Shown one piece after another: positions 25,526 to 33,300 of a stretch of DNA of 64,000 nt; the stretch's first letter is position 1, and every line of letters begins with the position of its first letter. The notes under the pieces were generated by a model that saw nothing but the letters and a program-made list of their open reading frames with translations, searched no databases and was not told the DNA's origin. The translations under genes were made by a program, and so were the position numbers. The stretch spans positions 106,436 through 170,435 of the forward strand of contig QHSI01000097.1 in NCBI GenBank assembly GCA_003221515.1. Reading direction: 5' to 3'. The stretch is from Candidatus Rokuibacteriota bacterium. GTDB lineage: Bacteria; Methylomirabilota; Methylomirabilia; Rokubacteriales; CSP1-6.

Positions 25526-26569
25526 TTACAGGGCGAAGACGCGATTGCGGCCGAGGCGCTTGGCCTCCCCGAGCGCGCGCCCGGCCGCCGTGATCAGGTC
25601 GTCGGTCGAGGCGGCATCGGCCGGAAGGCCGGCAACCCCGAGGCTCGCGGTGGTGCGCCCGTGGGCGAACGCGTGCCCCTCCACGACCCCGCGGATGCGC
25701 TGGGCATAGATGACCGCGCCCGCCTTCGGAGTGTTGGCGAGGAGCGCCGCGAAGTCGTCGCCGTCCTGCCGGGAGATGATCGTGAAGCTCCGGGAATGCT
25801 TCACGAGGAGGCGCGCGACCTCTCGCAGCACCTCGTCGCCGGCCGTCCGGCCGTGCTCCTCGTTGAGCTTCTTGAAGTGGTCGACGTTGAGGACGACCAG
25901 CGACAGCGGATGCCCGAAGCGCGTGTGGCGCTTGACCTCTTCCTCGATCCGCAGCGCGAAGTAGCGCCGGTTGTAGAGCTCGGTGAGGCTGTCCTTGAAC
26001 GAGAGGTCCTCGAGTCGCGCGTTGCGGATCGCCACCGCCGCCTGGGACGCGAGCGCGCGGACCAGCTTCTCGTACTCGCGATCGAACGGCACGATCGCGC
26101 CGGACTCGTCGAGGGCGTTCAGGAGCTCGAGCACGCCGACGATGCTGCCGTTCAGGTCCTGGAGCGGCACGACCAGCACCGACCGGGTCGCGTAGTCGCT
26201 GGCGGCGTCGATCCTCTGGTTGAACCCGCGCGTCTCCTGCACGCCGACGGCGTAGGCGTCGGCGACGTTGACGAGCTCCCCGGTCTGCGCGACGTGGCCG
26301 GCCAGGCTCGCCTCGCTCAGCTGGAGGGGCTCGGCCTGGAGCAGTCGCTGGGTCTCGTGCTTGCCGAGCTTGCGCTCGAGGAAGTCGTTCTGGACGACCG
26401 CGAAGCGGAGGTGCTCACCGTCCCGCAGGAACAGCGTGCCCGCCTCGGCCCGGGTGAACCGTCGCGCCTGGTCGAGGATGCGGTCGAGCAGCGCGTACAG
26501 ATCGCGCTCGTTCGTGAGCGCGATGCCGATCTCGATCAGCTCCGCCAGCAGCTTTTCGCGATCGACCAT
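25526..26569 (-). CDS. GAF-GGDEF protein with degenerate active site (DGDDF)
   Basis: A 347-residue protein: GAF domain about residues 20-180, GGDEF-like domain about 190-345. In place of GGDEF it has Asp269-Gly-Asp-Asp-Phe273 (RQDGDDFAALL), so the GTP-holding glycine and the catalytic glutamate are changed. It is unlikely to be a normal diguanylate cyclase and may bind nucleotide or dimerise with its paralogue. It is highly similar to the adjacent gene (shared RFTRAEAGTLFLR, SVLVVPLQD, RNARLEDLSFKD), showing tandem duplication. Start ATG at 26569 is chosen by alignment with the paralogue and sits 10 bases after its stop. Confidence 0.9.
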   Translation of the reverse strand: MVDREKLLAELIEIGIALTNERDLYALLDRILDQARRFTRAEAGTLFLRDGEHLRFAVVQNDFLERKLGKHETQRLLQAEPLQLSEASLAGHVAQTGELVNVADAYAVGVQETRGFNQRIDAASDYATRSVLVVPLQDLNGSIVGVLELLNALDESGAIVPFDREYEKLVRALASQAAVAIRNARLEDLSFKDSLTELYNRRYFALRIEEEVKRHTRFGHPLSLVVLNVDHFKKLNEEHGRTAGDEVLREVARLLVKHSRSFTIISRQDGDDFAALLANTPKAGAVIYAQRIRGVVEGHAFAHGRTTASLGVAGLPADAASTDDLITAAGRALGEAKRLGRNRVFAL

Positions 26570-26579
26570 GGCGCTCGCC

Positions 26580-27626
26580 TCAGTGCACCGCGACGCGGTT
26601 CCGGCCGGTGCGCTTCGCGTCGTAGAGCGCTTGATCGGCGGCCACGATGAGGTCGTCGACGTTCGTCGCGTCCTCGGGGATGCTGGCGACGCCAAGGCTC
26701 ACGGTGACGGGTGTGTGCGCGAAGTTATGCTGCTCGATCACGCGGCGGATACGATCGGCGTAGGTGACGCCGCCGCCCTTCGCGGTGTTGACGAGGATGA
26801 TCGCGAACTCGTCGCCGCCGTACCGCGTGACGATGCTGAAGCTCCGCGAGTGTTTCACGAGGAGCTGCGCGACGTTGCGCAGGGCCTCGTCGCCCGCCCG
26901 GTGGCCGAAGCGATCGTTGACCTCTTTGAAGTGGTCGAGGTCCGCGAGGGCCAGCGAGAGCGGTTCGCCGAAGCGGCTGTGGCGCTTGAACTCCTCCTCG
27001 ATCCGGATCGTGAAGTACCGCCGGTTGTACACGTCGGTCAGCGCGTCCTTGAAGGAGAGATCCTCGAGCCGAGCGTTGCGCAGCGCGACCGCCGCCTGCG
27101 CCGCCAGCGACCGCACCAGGCTCTCGTACTGCGAGTCGAACGGCACGACGCGTCCGCGGTCGAGCGCGTTGATCAGCTCGAGCACGCCCAGGATGTTGCC
27201 GCTGGGATCCTGCAGCGGCACGACGAGGACAGACTGGGTGCGGTAGTTCAGCCGCGCGTCCACGCTCGTGTCGAAGGCGTACGGCCGGTCCGACGGGATC
27301 ATGTACGTGTCGTGCAGGTTCAGAATGTCGCCGGTCAGCGCGACGTGGCCGGCGAGGCTCAGCTCTTTCAGGTTCAGGGGGTCGGACTGCAACCGGCGCC
27401 GCATCTCCTCGAGGCCGAGCTCGCGAGCGAGCCTGTCGTTCTGGACCACGGAGAAGCTCAGCTGGTCGCCCTCCCGAAGGAACAGCGTTCCCGCCTCCGC
27501 CCGGGTGAAGCGCCGCGCCTCCGTCAGAATGCGCTCGAGGAGCGTAGACAGATCTTGCTCGCTGGTGAGGTCGATTCCGATCTGCACCAGGTCTTTAAAG
27601 GCCTGAGTCAGATTCAGCGATGGCAT
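26580..27626 (-). CDS. GAF-GGDEF diguanylate cyclase, canonical active site
   Basis: A 348-residue soluble protein with a GAF sensor (about 20-180) and a GGDEF domain (about 190-346). The active site GGDEF is at residues 270-274 (TRYGGDEFAIIL), and ADLDHFKEVNDRFGH carries the metal aspartate. The inhibitory RxxD site is not present (RSFS at that position), so no classical product inhibition is expected. Predicted to make cyclic di-GMP in response to a GAF ligand. I chose ATG 27626, aligned with the paralogue and downstream of a sigma-54 promoter match at 27716-27731; a longer start at 27740 would lie upstream of that promoter. Confidence 0.92.
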   Translation of the reverse strand: MPSLNLTQAFKDLVQIGIDLTSEQDLSTLLERILTEARRFTRAEAGTLFLREGDQLSFSVVQNDRLARELGLEEMRRRLQSDPLNLKELSLAGHVALTGDILNLHDTYMIPSDRPYAFDTSVDARLNYRTQSVLVVPLQDPSGNILGVLELINALDRGRVVPFDSQYESLVRSLAAQAAVALRNARLEDLSFKDALTDVYNRRYFTIRIEEEFKRHSRFGEPLSLALADLDHFKEVNDRFGHRAGDEALRNVAQLLVKHSRSFSIVTRYGGDEFAIILVNTAKGGGVTYADRIRRVIEQHNFAHTPVTVSLGVASIPEDATNVDDLIVAADQALYDAKRTGRNRVAVH

Positions 27627-27715
27627 TTCCGGCTGCCGCACCGGGCCCTCCGCGCGAACGTTGCTGTGCAAGGCGCCTCCAAGCACGCCGCCTAGACCAC
27701 GACGTCGTATAACTG

Positions 27716-27731
27716 AGCAATATGAATGCCA
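27716..27731 (-). promoter_or_regulatory. Sigma-54 (-24/-12) promoter for the GGDEF genes
   Basis: Read on the minus strand the site is TGGCATTCATATTGCT, against the consensus TGGCACGNNNNTTGCW. The invariant GG and GC are present with exact spacing; positions 6 and 7 differ. Transcription would begin near 27705, leaving a leader of about 79 bases before the ATG at 27626. Confidence 0.65.
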
Positions 27732-27836
27732 GAAAAGCATAGAACGAGAGTGGCGAAATCACCCTTCAAATCCTATGTGTTGAGGAAAGCAGGCAAACGG
27801 GCTCGAGGACTTCCGGAAAGCCCCTATCCATGGAAG

Positions 27837-27862
27837 TTCCTACCATTGGACAAATTCCTACC
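27837..27862 (+). repeat. Direct repeat TTCCTACC, two copies 18 bases apart
   Basis: TTCCTACC occurs at 27837-27844 and 27855-27862, flanked by TTCC/GGAA palindromes. It lies about 106-146 bases from the two sigma-54 sites, a normal distance for enhancer-binding proteins. Chance recurrence of an 8-mer here is possible. Confidence 0.4.
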
Positions 27863-27986
27863 GAGTTCGGGTAGTGCGATGCCCGCCTGGCAGCAGTCTC
27901 ATCCTCCGCGTGTCACAGTGGCGCTTCTCGTGCGCGGGATCAGCCGGAAGTAGCGGATTTATCTGGTAGAAATCAGTGGCCCTCAC

Positions 27987-28002
27987 TGGCACAACGGTTG
28001 CT
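27987..28002 (+). promoter_or_regulatory. Sigma-54 (-24/-12) promoter for the 466-residue gene
   Basis: TGGCACAACGGTTGCT matches the consensus TGGCACRNNNNTTGCW at every specified position. The expected start point is near 28013, which leaves a leader of only about 15 bases containing the ribosome site GGAG before the ATG at 28028. Confidence 0.8.
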
Positions 28003-28027
28003 CAAAAGGTCGCCGGAGATCCGTGGG

Positions 28028-29428
28028 ATGAAGCTAACTTTCAAGCGGCGCGAAGTCAAAAGCCTCCACGATCTCGGGACGCTCGTTGGCGAAAACACCG
28101 ACGCGATCGAGCCCGGGCTTCAGATTCTCGCCTCCAGTCTGAACCTCGGACGGACCAGCGTCGACCTCGCGGCGATCGATCGCTCGCACACGCCGGTGCT
28201 GATCGCGCTCGCGCTCACCGCCGACGACGCGCTGCTGGTGAGGGCGCTCGAAGCGTACGCGTGGTGCCTCGAGTATCCGGAGTCGGTGCAGCGCCTCGTC
28301 CCCGCGACGGTGAACCCTGGCTGGCCGCCCCGCGTCGTCTTCGTGGCCGAGCGGCTGCTCGAGTCGTTCGTGAGGAAGCTGCGCCTCCTCAAATTCTCCT
28401 CGGTCGACTGCTTCGAGTACCGATACATCGAGGTCAACGGCACGACCGGTTTCTACCTGGACCGCGTCGACTGGGTCACCAGCACCACGAGCACGCAGGA
28501 CGACCGCGATCGCCCGGAGCCGTCGCCGAGCGTGCTTCACGACGAGCGGAGAGCCGCATCGTCGGCGCCGACCAACGGCGCCGGGAGCCGCGAGGTCGGT
28601 GACGAGACCTCGCAGGTGACGCTCCGTGGGCTCCGCACGCCTCCCGACGAGCCGAAGAGCCGGAAGTGGCAGGAGCTGCTCGATACGCCGGCCGCATCGG
28701 TCAAGGAGCAGGAGCCCGTGCGTCGGCTTGCGGTCACTCCTCCCGAGCCTCCGGTCCCGACCGTCGCCCAGGCGCCCGAGGTGCTCATCGAGAGCCCCGA
28801 GCCCGAGGCGCCCGTCAAGAGCGATGGCGCGTCGCGGGGCGAGCTCGCCCCGACCTGGCGAAAGTTCCTCGACAAGCTGACGGGCACGTTCGAGCCGCGG
28901 CCCACGACGGCGCCACCGCCCGAGTCGCCGCGACCGACTTCGCCTCCGGCGGAGCCGCCGCCCCTGACGATCCTGCCCTTCGCCGCCGATATCGAGGTCA
29001 CCGCCCAGGACGTCGCGCCTGACGAGCCGAACGATGCGGGACTGACCGACAAGCAGAAGGCGATCCTGCAAGGGCTCACGCTGCCGGAAAACGGCGAGCT
29101 GGCGCCTCAGTGGCGCAAGTTCCTCGACGGCCCCGCGCTCGACGACTCGAAGATCTCCGTGGTCCGCGCCTATCTCCAGCGCGAGTTCCCGATGTCGACC
29201 GTCTACGACTTCCACGACTTCCAGCGGAACGCGCAGGTGTTCCAGCTCCAGGACAACCTCGGGAAGGTCGCGCAGCTGACGACGATGACGGCCGAGTTCT
29301 TCGACGCCCACCGCGATCTGGAGATCCGGGCGTGGATCGAGAAGAACAGGCTCGCGTACGCGATGCGACAGGCCGGCCAGGCCGGCGTGCTCGTCACCCC
29401 GGCCGGTCTGCAGATCGACAGACGGTAA
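28028..29428 (+). CDS. Sigma-54-controlled protein with degenerate nuclease-like N-domain and WRKFLD repeats, unknown family
   Basis: A 466-residue soluble protein. Residues 1-150 look like an endonuclease-like alpha/beta domain (SVDLAAIDRSHTPVLIALAL, then RVVFVAERLLESFVRKL and GFYLDRVDW); the strand that carries E-x-K in active PD-(D/E)xK or NucS enzymes reads A60-L-A62, so no catalysis is expected. A Pro/Glu-rich linker (150-350) carries a repeated linear motif: RKWQELLD (212-219), GELAPTWRKFLD (271-282), GELAPQWRKFLD (356-367). Residues 368-466 are helical. The two long copies differ mostly at synonymous codon positions. The start follows a perfect sigma-54 promoter; the ATG at 28028 has GGAGAT upstream. 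Confidence 0.85.
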   Translation: MKLTFKRREVKSLHDLGTLVGENTDAIEPGLQILASSLNLGRTSVDLAAIDRSHTPVLIALALTADDALLVRALEAYAWCLEYPESVQRLVPATVNPGWPPRVVFVAERLLESFVRKLRLLKFSSVDCFEYRYIEVNGTTGFYLDRVDWVTSTTSTQDDRDRPEPSPSVLHDERRAASSAPTNGAGSREVGDETSQVTLRGLRTPPDEPKSRKWQELLDTPAASVKEQEPVRRLAVTPPEPPVPTVAQAPEVLIESPEPEAPVKSDGASRGELAPTWRKFLDKLTGTFEPRPTTAPPPESPRPTSPPAEPPPLTILPFAADIEVTAQDVAPDEPNDAGLTDKQKAILQGLTLPENGELAPQWRKFLDGPALDDSKISVVRAYLQREFPMSTVYDFHDFQRNAQVFQLQDNLGKVAQLTTMTAEFFDAHRDLEIRAWIEKNRLAYAMRQAGQAGVLVTPAGLQIDRR

Positions 29429-29434
29429 CCTCAG

Positions 29435-29872
29435 TCAGCTCTTCCAGCTCCAGTACGTCGTTCGCTCGGGTGAGATGCGAATGACGATCGCGATGTCCCG
29501 GTCCAGCCCCATCGCACGGTACTGCGGGTACTTCGCGCGCAAGAGATCGACAGCCGTCGCCCGCTCGGGTCCTTCGCTGAGGATGTCGGCGCGGCCCTGG
29601 ACGATGACCCAGCGGAGCTGCGACCAGTCCTCGTCGTAGCGATCGACCACCAGGGATACCTGCGGGTTGTCGGCGATGTTGCGGACGCGCCGCAGGGCCC
29701 GCGGGGCGACCCGCTTGGGCTTGGCGTCGATCGCCGAGAAGCAGGCGTGCCCGTCGAAGACGTAGCACACCGGCACCACCAGCGGCTGTCCCGCGCGGTC
29801 CGCCGTGCCGAGCCGCGCCACGCGACTCTCGCGCAGGAGCTCAGCGGCCGCCGGGGACAGCTCCGCGCTCAC
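29435..29872 (-). CDS. PPOX class oxidoreductase (TIGR03668-like, probably F420-dependent)
   Basis: A 145-residue split-barrel flavin/F420-binding protein with a GTG start overlapping the LLM gene stop. Pattern: RVARLGTADRAGQPLVVPVCYVF, then RNIADNPQVSLVVDRY and WVIVQGRADIL, ending TYWSWKS. The coupled LLM-class gene points to F420 use by both, since each family has F420 members. It converges with the 466-residue gene across 6 bases. Confidence 0.9.
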   Translation of the reverse strand: MSAELSPAAAELLRESRVARLGTADRAGQPLVVPVCYVFDGHACFSAIDAKPKRVAPRALRRVRNIADNPQVSLVVDRYDEDWSQLRWVIVQGRADILSEGPERATAVDLLRAKYPQYRAMGLDRDIAIVIRISPERTTYWSWKS

Positions 29873-30705
29873 TGAATCAGCTTGGCGTACTGGTCGAGCA
29901 GCGGCAGGACCGCGTCGCGACCCTCCGACGGCAATCTGAAGATCGAGCGGGTGATGCCGGCGGCGGTGTACGTGTCGAGGGTGGCGCGCTCCGGCTTCGC
30001 GGCGAACACCGACGTGGAGATCGTCTTGGGGTCGCGGCCGGCCTTGGTAGCGCGTGCGCGTAGATCGGCGAGCCCCGGCAGGATCGCGTCGGCGTTGCGG
30101 CCGCGCGGGAACCAGCCCTCGCAGAAGTCCACCACGCGCTGGAGCGTGTAGGCGCTCTCGCCGCCCAGCAGGACCGGCGGATGCGGTTTCTGGACGGGCT
30201 TCGGATACGACCACATCGGGTCGAAGTCGACGAAGTCGCCGTGGTACTCGGGCGTTTCCTTGGTCCAGATCTCCTTCATCGCGAGGATCCGCTCGCGCAG
30301 GAGCTGGAAGCGTGATTTGAAGACGGTGCCGTGGTCTTCCATCTCCTCGGCGTTCCAGCCCCCGCCGATGCCGAACAGGAAGCGCCCGTTCGAGAGCATA
30401 TCGAGCGTCGCGATGGTCTTCGCGAGCGTGATCGGGTCGTGCTCGACCACGAGGCAGATGCCGGTGCCGACCTTGAGGGTGCGGGTCGCCGCCGCCGCGG
30501 CCATCAGCCCCACGAACGGGTCGAGCGTGTGCCAGTACTCCTTCGGTAGCGGGCCGCCACCCGCGAACGGCGAGCGCCGGCTCGTCGGGATGTGGGTGTG
30601 CTCGGTGACGAACAGCGACTCGAAGCCCCGCGCTTCGGCCGCGCGCGCCAGCTCGTCGATCCGGATCGAATAGTCCGTGGGAAAGATGAAGACGCCGTAG
30701 TGCAT
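29869..30705 (-). CDS. LLM class oxidoreductase (TIGR03619-like, probably F420-dependent)
   Basis: A 278-residue luciferase-like monooxygenase fold. The ATG at 30705 follows a perfect ribosome site AGGAGG. Features: HYGVFIFPTDYSIRIDELA, GFESLFVTEHTHIP, LKVGTGICLVVEHDPITLAKTIA, LDMLSNGRFLFGIGGGWNAEEM and HPPVLLGGES. The substrate is unknown; it forms a two-gene unit with the PPOX protein. Confidence 0.9.
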   Translation of the reverse strand: MHYGVFIFPTDYSIRIDELARAAEARGFESLFVTEHTHIPTSRRSPFAGGGPLPKEYWHTLDPFVGLMAAAAATRTLKVGTGICLVVEHDPITLAKTIATLDMLSNGRFLFGIGGGWNAEEMEDHGTVFKSRFQLLRERILAMKEIWTKETPEYHGDFVDFDPMWSYPKPVQKPHPPVLLGGESAYTLQRVVDFCEGWFPRGRNADAILPGLADLRARATKAGRDPKTISTSVFAAKPERATLDTYTAAGITRSIFRLPSEGRDAVLPLLDQYAKLIQ

Positions 30706-30727
30706 GGAGCCTCCTATGGGGCGAGCG

Positions 30728-31666
30728 TCACGCGAAGATGGATTCGGGCAGGAACGCCGAGACGATCCAGTTCGGCGCATCGACGATCTCGCTGATCTTG
30801 AGATCGACGGCCACGCTGCAGAGGATGTACGCCTCCTCGCGGCTGAGCCCGCGCTCGGTCGCCAGATGCTCGATCATGTAGCGGATCGCCTGCTGAGCGC
30901 CGGCGAAGAGGTCGGGCCCGGCCGCCGTCGTCACGAAGCACGGCCCGCGATCGGCCGCCGCCAGGAACGGCCCGCGGGTCCTGAACTGCGGCTCCTTCAG
31001 CTCCCGCCCTTTCGCGAGGCCGAAGCGGAGCGTGACCCGTCCCATCATCTCGACCGCGGTGACGCACACCTCGCCGTCGCCCTGCGCCGCGTGGGCGTCG
31101 CCGACGCTGAACAGGGCGCCGTCCACCCACACCGGCAGGAAGAGCGTGGTGCCGGCGACCAGGTGCTTCACGTCCATGTTGCCGCCGTTCTTCCGTGGCG
31201 GCATCGTGCTGTGCGATCCGGGCTCGTCGAGCGCGACGCCCATCACGCCGGGAAACGGCGAGAGCGGCACCGCGACGTTGCCACTCATGCGCGCGTGCGT
31301 GCCGTCACTGAGATCCCAGATCGTGAGGTGCGGCTTCGAGAACTCGGCCTCCGGCATGAGGCCGCGGCCCGGACGGATCGCGGTCCAGCCGAACGGGGCG
31401 GCGGGCTTCACGTCGAGGATCTCCACCGTGAGCACGTGACCGCGCTGGGCGCCCCTGACGCTCACCGGCCCCGTCAGCGGGTGACCGCGGAACGGGCCGC
31501 GGCCGAGGACGTCGGCGTGCGTGGACGACGGCGAGTAGTAGCCGTCGGCCGCGTCGCGCGTGTCGAAGACCACCGTGTCGCCCGGATCGATCGTGAGCCG
31601 CGGCGACAGCGCGTTGTTCCACTCCCGGTGAACCGTGTCGCGATCGAGATGATGGGTGGTCGGCAT
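30728..31666 (-). CDS. Acetamidase/formamidase family protein
   Basis: A 312-residue FmdA/AmdA-family amide hydrolase: REWNNALSPRLTIDPGDTVVFDT at the N-terminus, GPVSVRGAQRGHVLTVEILDV, PRKNGGNMDVKHLVAGTTLFLPV and SVGDAHAAQGDGEVC in the core, the last two being the most conserved blocks. Members release ammonia from formamide, acetamide or related amides in the cytosol. It sits between the LLM unit and the LigAB genes on one strand. Confidence 0.93.
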   Translation of the reverse strand: MPTTHHLDRDTVHREWNNALSPRLTIDPGDTVVFDTRDAADGYYSPSSTHADVLGRGPFRGHPLTGPVSVRGAQRGHVLTVEILDVKPAAPFGWTAIRPGRGLMPEAEFSKPHLTIWDLSDGTHARMSGNVAVPLSPFPGVMGVALDEPGSHSTMPPRKNGGNMDVKHLVAGTTLFLPVWVDGALFSVGDAHAAQGDGEVCVTAVEMMGRVTLRFGLAKGRELKEPQFRTRGPFLAAADRGPCFVTTAAGPDLFAGAQQAIRYMIEHLATERGLSREEAYILCSVAVDLKISEIVDAPNWIVSAFLPESIFA

Positions 31667-31684
31667 CGCGTCAGAGCCCTCCTG

Positions 31685-32527
31685 TCACTTCGCCATCTCG
31701 TTCCAGACCACCATGCCCGTGCCCGAGCGCCAGGCGACGGCCGGCATGTACGCGAGGACGTCGGCCGGCCCCTGCGTGAAGGCGAGGACCAGGACCCACG
31801 CCAGGAGCTCGGCGGTGCCGCCGGAGCCGGCCGCCTCCATACGCTCGAGCGTGCACTCGCGGAGCAGCGCTTCGTGGTCACCCCGCTTGAGCAGGTCGAG
31901 GAACCAGCGGTCGAACTCCTCGTCGACCCAGAAGTAGCGTGGCCCGCCCGGCTCGTGCGAGAGGCCGCCGGTGGCGATCACCGCGATCCGCTCGTTGCCG
32001 GGATGGGCGCGCAGGATCTCGCGCATGAGCGTCCCGACCCGGTACGCGCGCTCGGGCGTCGGGATCGGCGGCACCGTGCAGTTCATCGTCACCGGGATCA
32101 GGCGGAACTGTGCGTCCGGATTCAGGTAATGCGTCGGCACCGAGATCCCGTCGTCGTACTGCATCTGGCGCAGGTAGGCGAGGGCGAGCCCCCGCCGCGC
32201 GCCGTCGTTGACGATCCACCGCGCGAGCGCCGAGTGGCCGGCGACGCGGTACTTCTCCATGGCGAGCCACTCGTCGAACCACTCGGCGGGCCCGACGTGC
32301 TCGTCGGCGATGCCCACGGTGTACTCGGGCGTGTTGTTGATCGGCCAGTTGAGCAGGTGGTCGTTGCTGAACATCACCAGCACGTCCGGACGCGCGGCCT
32401 CCAGCCGGCGCCGCATCTCGGCGGTCGCCTGGAGCGCCAGCTGCTGGTACTCCTGCGAAGCGCGCGTGAACCATCCGGTGAGCCCGGGCGAATGGGTCAT
32501 GGCCATCGCCGCGACGATCTGCGCCAT
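31685..32527 (-). CDS. ligB: LigB-type extradiol dioxygenase, catalytic beta subunit
   Basis: A 280-residue class III extradiol dioxygenase like the beta subunit of protocatechuate 4,5-dioxygenase (LigB). His12 (THSPG) and His57 (SNDHLLNW) are the iron-ligand histidines, and His191 in GGLSH is the catalytic base position. Length fits LigB (about 300). The start overlaps the LigA-like stop (TGATG). Protocatechuate, gallate or a related catechol acid could be the substrate; the presence of ligJ later in the window favours the protocatechuate 4,5 route. Confidence 0.85.
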   Translation of the reverse strand: MAQIVAAMAMTHSPGLTGWFTRASQEYQQLALQATAEMRRRLEAARPDVLVMFSNDHLLNWPINNTPEYTVGIADEHVGPAEWFDEWLAMEKYRVAGHSALARWIVNDGARRGLALAYLRQMQYDDGISVPTHYLNPDAQFRLIPVTMNCTVPPIPTPERAYRVGTLMREILRAHPGNERIAVIATGGLSHEPGGPRYFWVDEEFDRWFLDLLKRGDHEALLRECTLERMEAAGSGGTAELLAWVLVLAFTQGPADVLAYMPAVAWRSGTGMVVWNEMAK

Positions 32528-32871
32528 CAGCGACCGCGCTCGAGACGCTCCTGCAGGGCCATCGCCTGGGCGGTCTCCTCCGGGAACGCGCGCTTGTAGC
32601 ACTCGAGGGCGGCGTGCGCGTTGCTGTTGTGCGAGGCGCCGAAGAACAGGCGGAGGATCTGCGGCACGTAGTACTGGTGGACGCCGAGGTCCATCATGCG
32701 CCGCGGGTCCTTGTCACGCAGCGCCTCGTACTCGGCGCGGCTCAGGCCGAACTCGCGCGCCAGCCCCTCGAGGTCGCTCACGAATCGCGCCCGCAGCGCC
32801 GCGTCGCCGCGGACCCGGAAGATCATCTCGTTGGTGGGCAGCGTCTTGTCGCACCGCTCCACGTTGCCCAT
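32527..32871 (-). CDS. ligA: LigA-type extradiol dioxygenase, small alpha subunit
   Basis: A 114-residue helical protein immediately upstream of, and overlapping, the LigB-type subunit. The block RFVSDLEGLAREFGLSRAEYEALRDKDPRRMMDLGVHQYYVPQILRLFFG matches the protocatechuate 4,5-dioxygenase alpha subunit, which lids the active site of the beta subunit. The alpha-beta gene order is that of Sphingobium ligAB. Start ATG at 32871 is two bases after the cupin stop. Confidence 0.85.
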   Translation of the reverse strand: MGNVERCDKTLPTNEMIFRVRGDAALRARFVSDLEGLAREFGLSRAEYEALRDKDPRRMMDLGVHQYYVPQILRLFFGASHNSNAHAALECYKRAFPEETAQAMALQERLERGR

Positions 32872-32873
32872 CG

Positions 32874-33227
32874 CTAGGCCCCCGTGCCGTCGTCGGCCTT
32901 GAGAATCTTGGGATTCACCTTCACGAACATGATGACGCATCGATCGGAGCCTAGATTGCGGACGTCGTGAGGGACGTTCGCTGGGAACCTGACGATCGAG
33001 CCGGCCGGGACCGTGATATTTTCGCCGGCGATGCTCATGGTCGCGGTGCCCTCGAGCACGTAGATCGCTTCCTCCTCCCGAGGGTGCGAGTGCATGACCG
33101 TCGACTGGCCCGGCTCGTAGCAGGCGATCTCCGACCAGAGCTGATCGGTCTTGAAGAGCATCTTGCGTACGCGCTTGTCGGGATCGAAGTCCTTCAGGGC
33201 GTGCAGGTCGAGCACCTGGTGCTTCAT
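32874..33227 (-). CDS. Single-domain cupin
   Basis: A 117-residue cupin. Motif 1 is HSHPREEEAIYVLEG and motif 2 FPANVPHDVRN, so the metal-binding His/Glu/His set is complete. I chose the ATG at 33227; a longer frame upstream overlaps the divergent DUF1015 promoter. It heads the ligAB genes with a two-base gap, so it may be a ring-cleavage accessory or an independent dioxygenase/isomerase. Confidence 0.88.
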   Translation of the reverse strand: MKHQVLDLHALKDFDPDKRVRKMLFKTDQLWSEIACYEPGQSTVMHSHPREEEAIYVLEGTATMSIAGENITVPAGSIVRFPANVPHDVRNLGSDRCVIMFVKVNPKILKADDGTGA

Positions 33228-33300
33228 GCGGGCGACAGTGTACCGCGTTTCGCGCCGCGTGCTAGACTTCTCGCGCGTTCGCCACGAGGCGACGCGAGAC

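Larger units (their letters stand above)
27627..28027. other. 400-bp regulatory intergenic region with divergent sigma-54 promoters
   Basis: This stretch is visibly poorer in GC than the rest of the window and lies between the divergent GGDEF pair and the 466-residue gene. It holds one sigma-54 match on each strand, a TTCCTACC direct repeat and several small palindromes between them (TTCCGGAA at 27811-27818, TCCATGGA at 27827-27834, GGAAGTTCC at 27832-27840). A 75-codon open frame inside it (27726-27953) looks non-coding. The layout fits an enhancer-binding-protein site shared by two promoters. Confidence 0.65.

Noticed and set aside
27726..27953. 75-codon open frame in the sigma-54 intergenic region
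   Set aside because: It overlaps one promoter match, has no ribosome site, and its text is rich in Pro, Ser and Lys without any fold pattern.
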